Source: Pseudonocardia hydrocarbonoxydans
GTDB lineage: Bacteria; Actinomycetota; Actinomycetes; Mycobacteriales; Pseudonocardiaceae
Length of the DNA stretch: 64,000 bases
Direction of reading: 5' to 3'
Assembly: GCF_006539565.1 (NCBI RefSeq)
Contig: NZ_BJNG01000016.1
Coordinates: forward strand, 239,456-303,455
Shown here piece by piece: positions 63,999 through 64,000 of the stretch. Under the pieces are notes generated by a model that saw only the letters and a list, made by a program, of their open reading frames with translations, had not been told where the DNA came from and searched no databases. A program made the translations under genes and the position numbers. The first letter of the stretch is position 1, and the number at the start of each line of letters is the position of its first letter.

Positions 63999-64000
63999 GG

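Overview
The window is 64 kb of very GC-rich chromosomal DNA from an actinomycete. Direct support comes from a WhiB-type iron-sulfur regulator, mycothione reductase (mycothiol is specific to Actinomycetota), a GlnA2-type glutamine synthetase, heavy use of GTG starts, and pervasive 4-base ATGA/GTGA stop-start overlaps. The gene set looks like Pseudonocardia or a close relative; that genus call is an inference. No rRNA, CRISPR array, prophage or classical insertion sequence was seen. One tRNA-Asn(GTT) is present.

Region by region: (1) 1-8004 carries a truncated ATP-grasp gene at the left edge, a NarL-type two-component pair, a SpeG-like acetyltransferase coupled to a flavin monooxygenase-like gene, a secreted alpha/beta hydrolase, a WhiB protein, a GlcG/HbpS-like protein and a small ABM-domain protein. 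(2) 8061-22609 is a stress island: Dps, a PucR-type regulator on the opposite strand, then an 11.8-kb run of co-directional, mostly overlapping genes: hsp20, a membrane stress protein, dnaK-grpE-dnaJ-cbpM-clpB, a zinc-ribbon thioredoxin, a DoxX-like membrane protein, a UBP-type zinc finger, a cyclic-nucleotide-domain/TrxR-like flavoprotein, a DUF1931 histone-fold protein and an AraC-type regulator. (3) 22661-25983 holds a MEDS/ATPase/STAS signalling set with degenerate key residues, an F420/NADP-reductase-like gene and a PAS protein. (4) 26332-28264 holds a P450, tRNA-Asn and a repetitive spacer. (5) 28265-38565 is a galactoside utilisation locus: GH36 alpha-galactosidase divergent from an ABC sugar importer (no ATPase gene), GH42 beta-galactosidase, a DeoR regulator, galT and galK. 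(6) 38602-42097 is an OsmC / cNMP-domain histidine kinase / receiver-TrxR fusion operon that parallels the flavoprotein of region 2. (7) 42198-50241 holds the glnA2-GNAT-dnaG-hypothetical-tam operon, a TAP-like lipoprotein hydrolase and panB. (8) 50293-56603 holds small housekeeping genes, mycothione reductase, a fatty-acid desaturase, and an AbiEi/DUF559 endonuclease-like gene bracketed by 67-bp inverted repeats. (9) 56777-63998 is a lipid-modification cluster (FAD oxidoreductase, DUF1365, two CFA-synthase-like methyltransferases, DUF1295) resembling the mycobacterial Rv0449c-Rv0446c block, followed by a PrxQ-like peroxiredoxin and an SRPBCC protein.

Most noteworthy: the inverted-repeat-bounded endonuclease unit (54736-55789); the tandemly duplicated translation-initiation module before the thioredoxin gene (18245-18335); and the two TrxR-like flavoproteins without the redox CxxC, wired once to a cNMP domain in cis and once to a histidine kinase/receiver pair. 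The fusion of chaperone, redox and histone-fold genes into one transcription unit is also unusual. Functions are read from recognisable motifs and family knowledge only; no database search was run.
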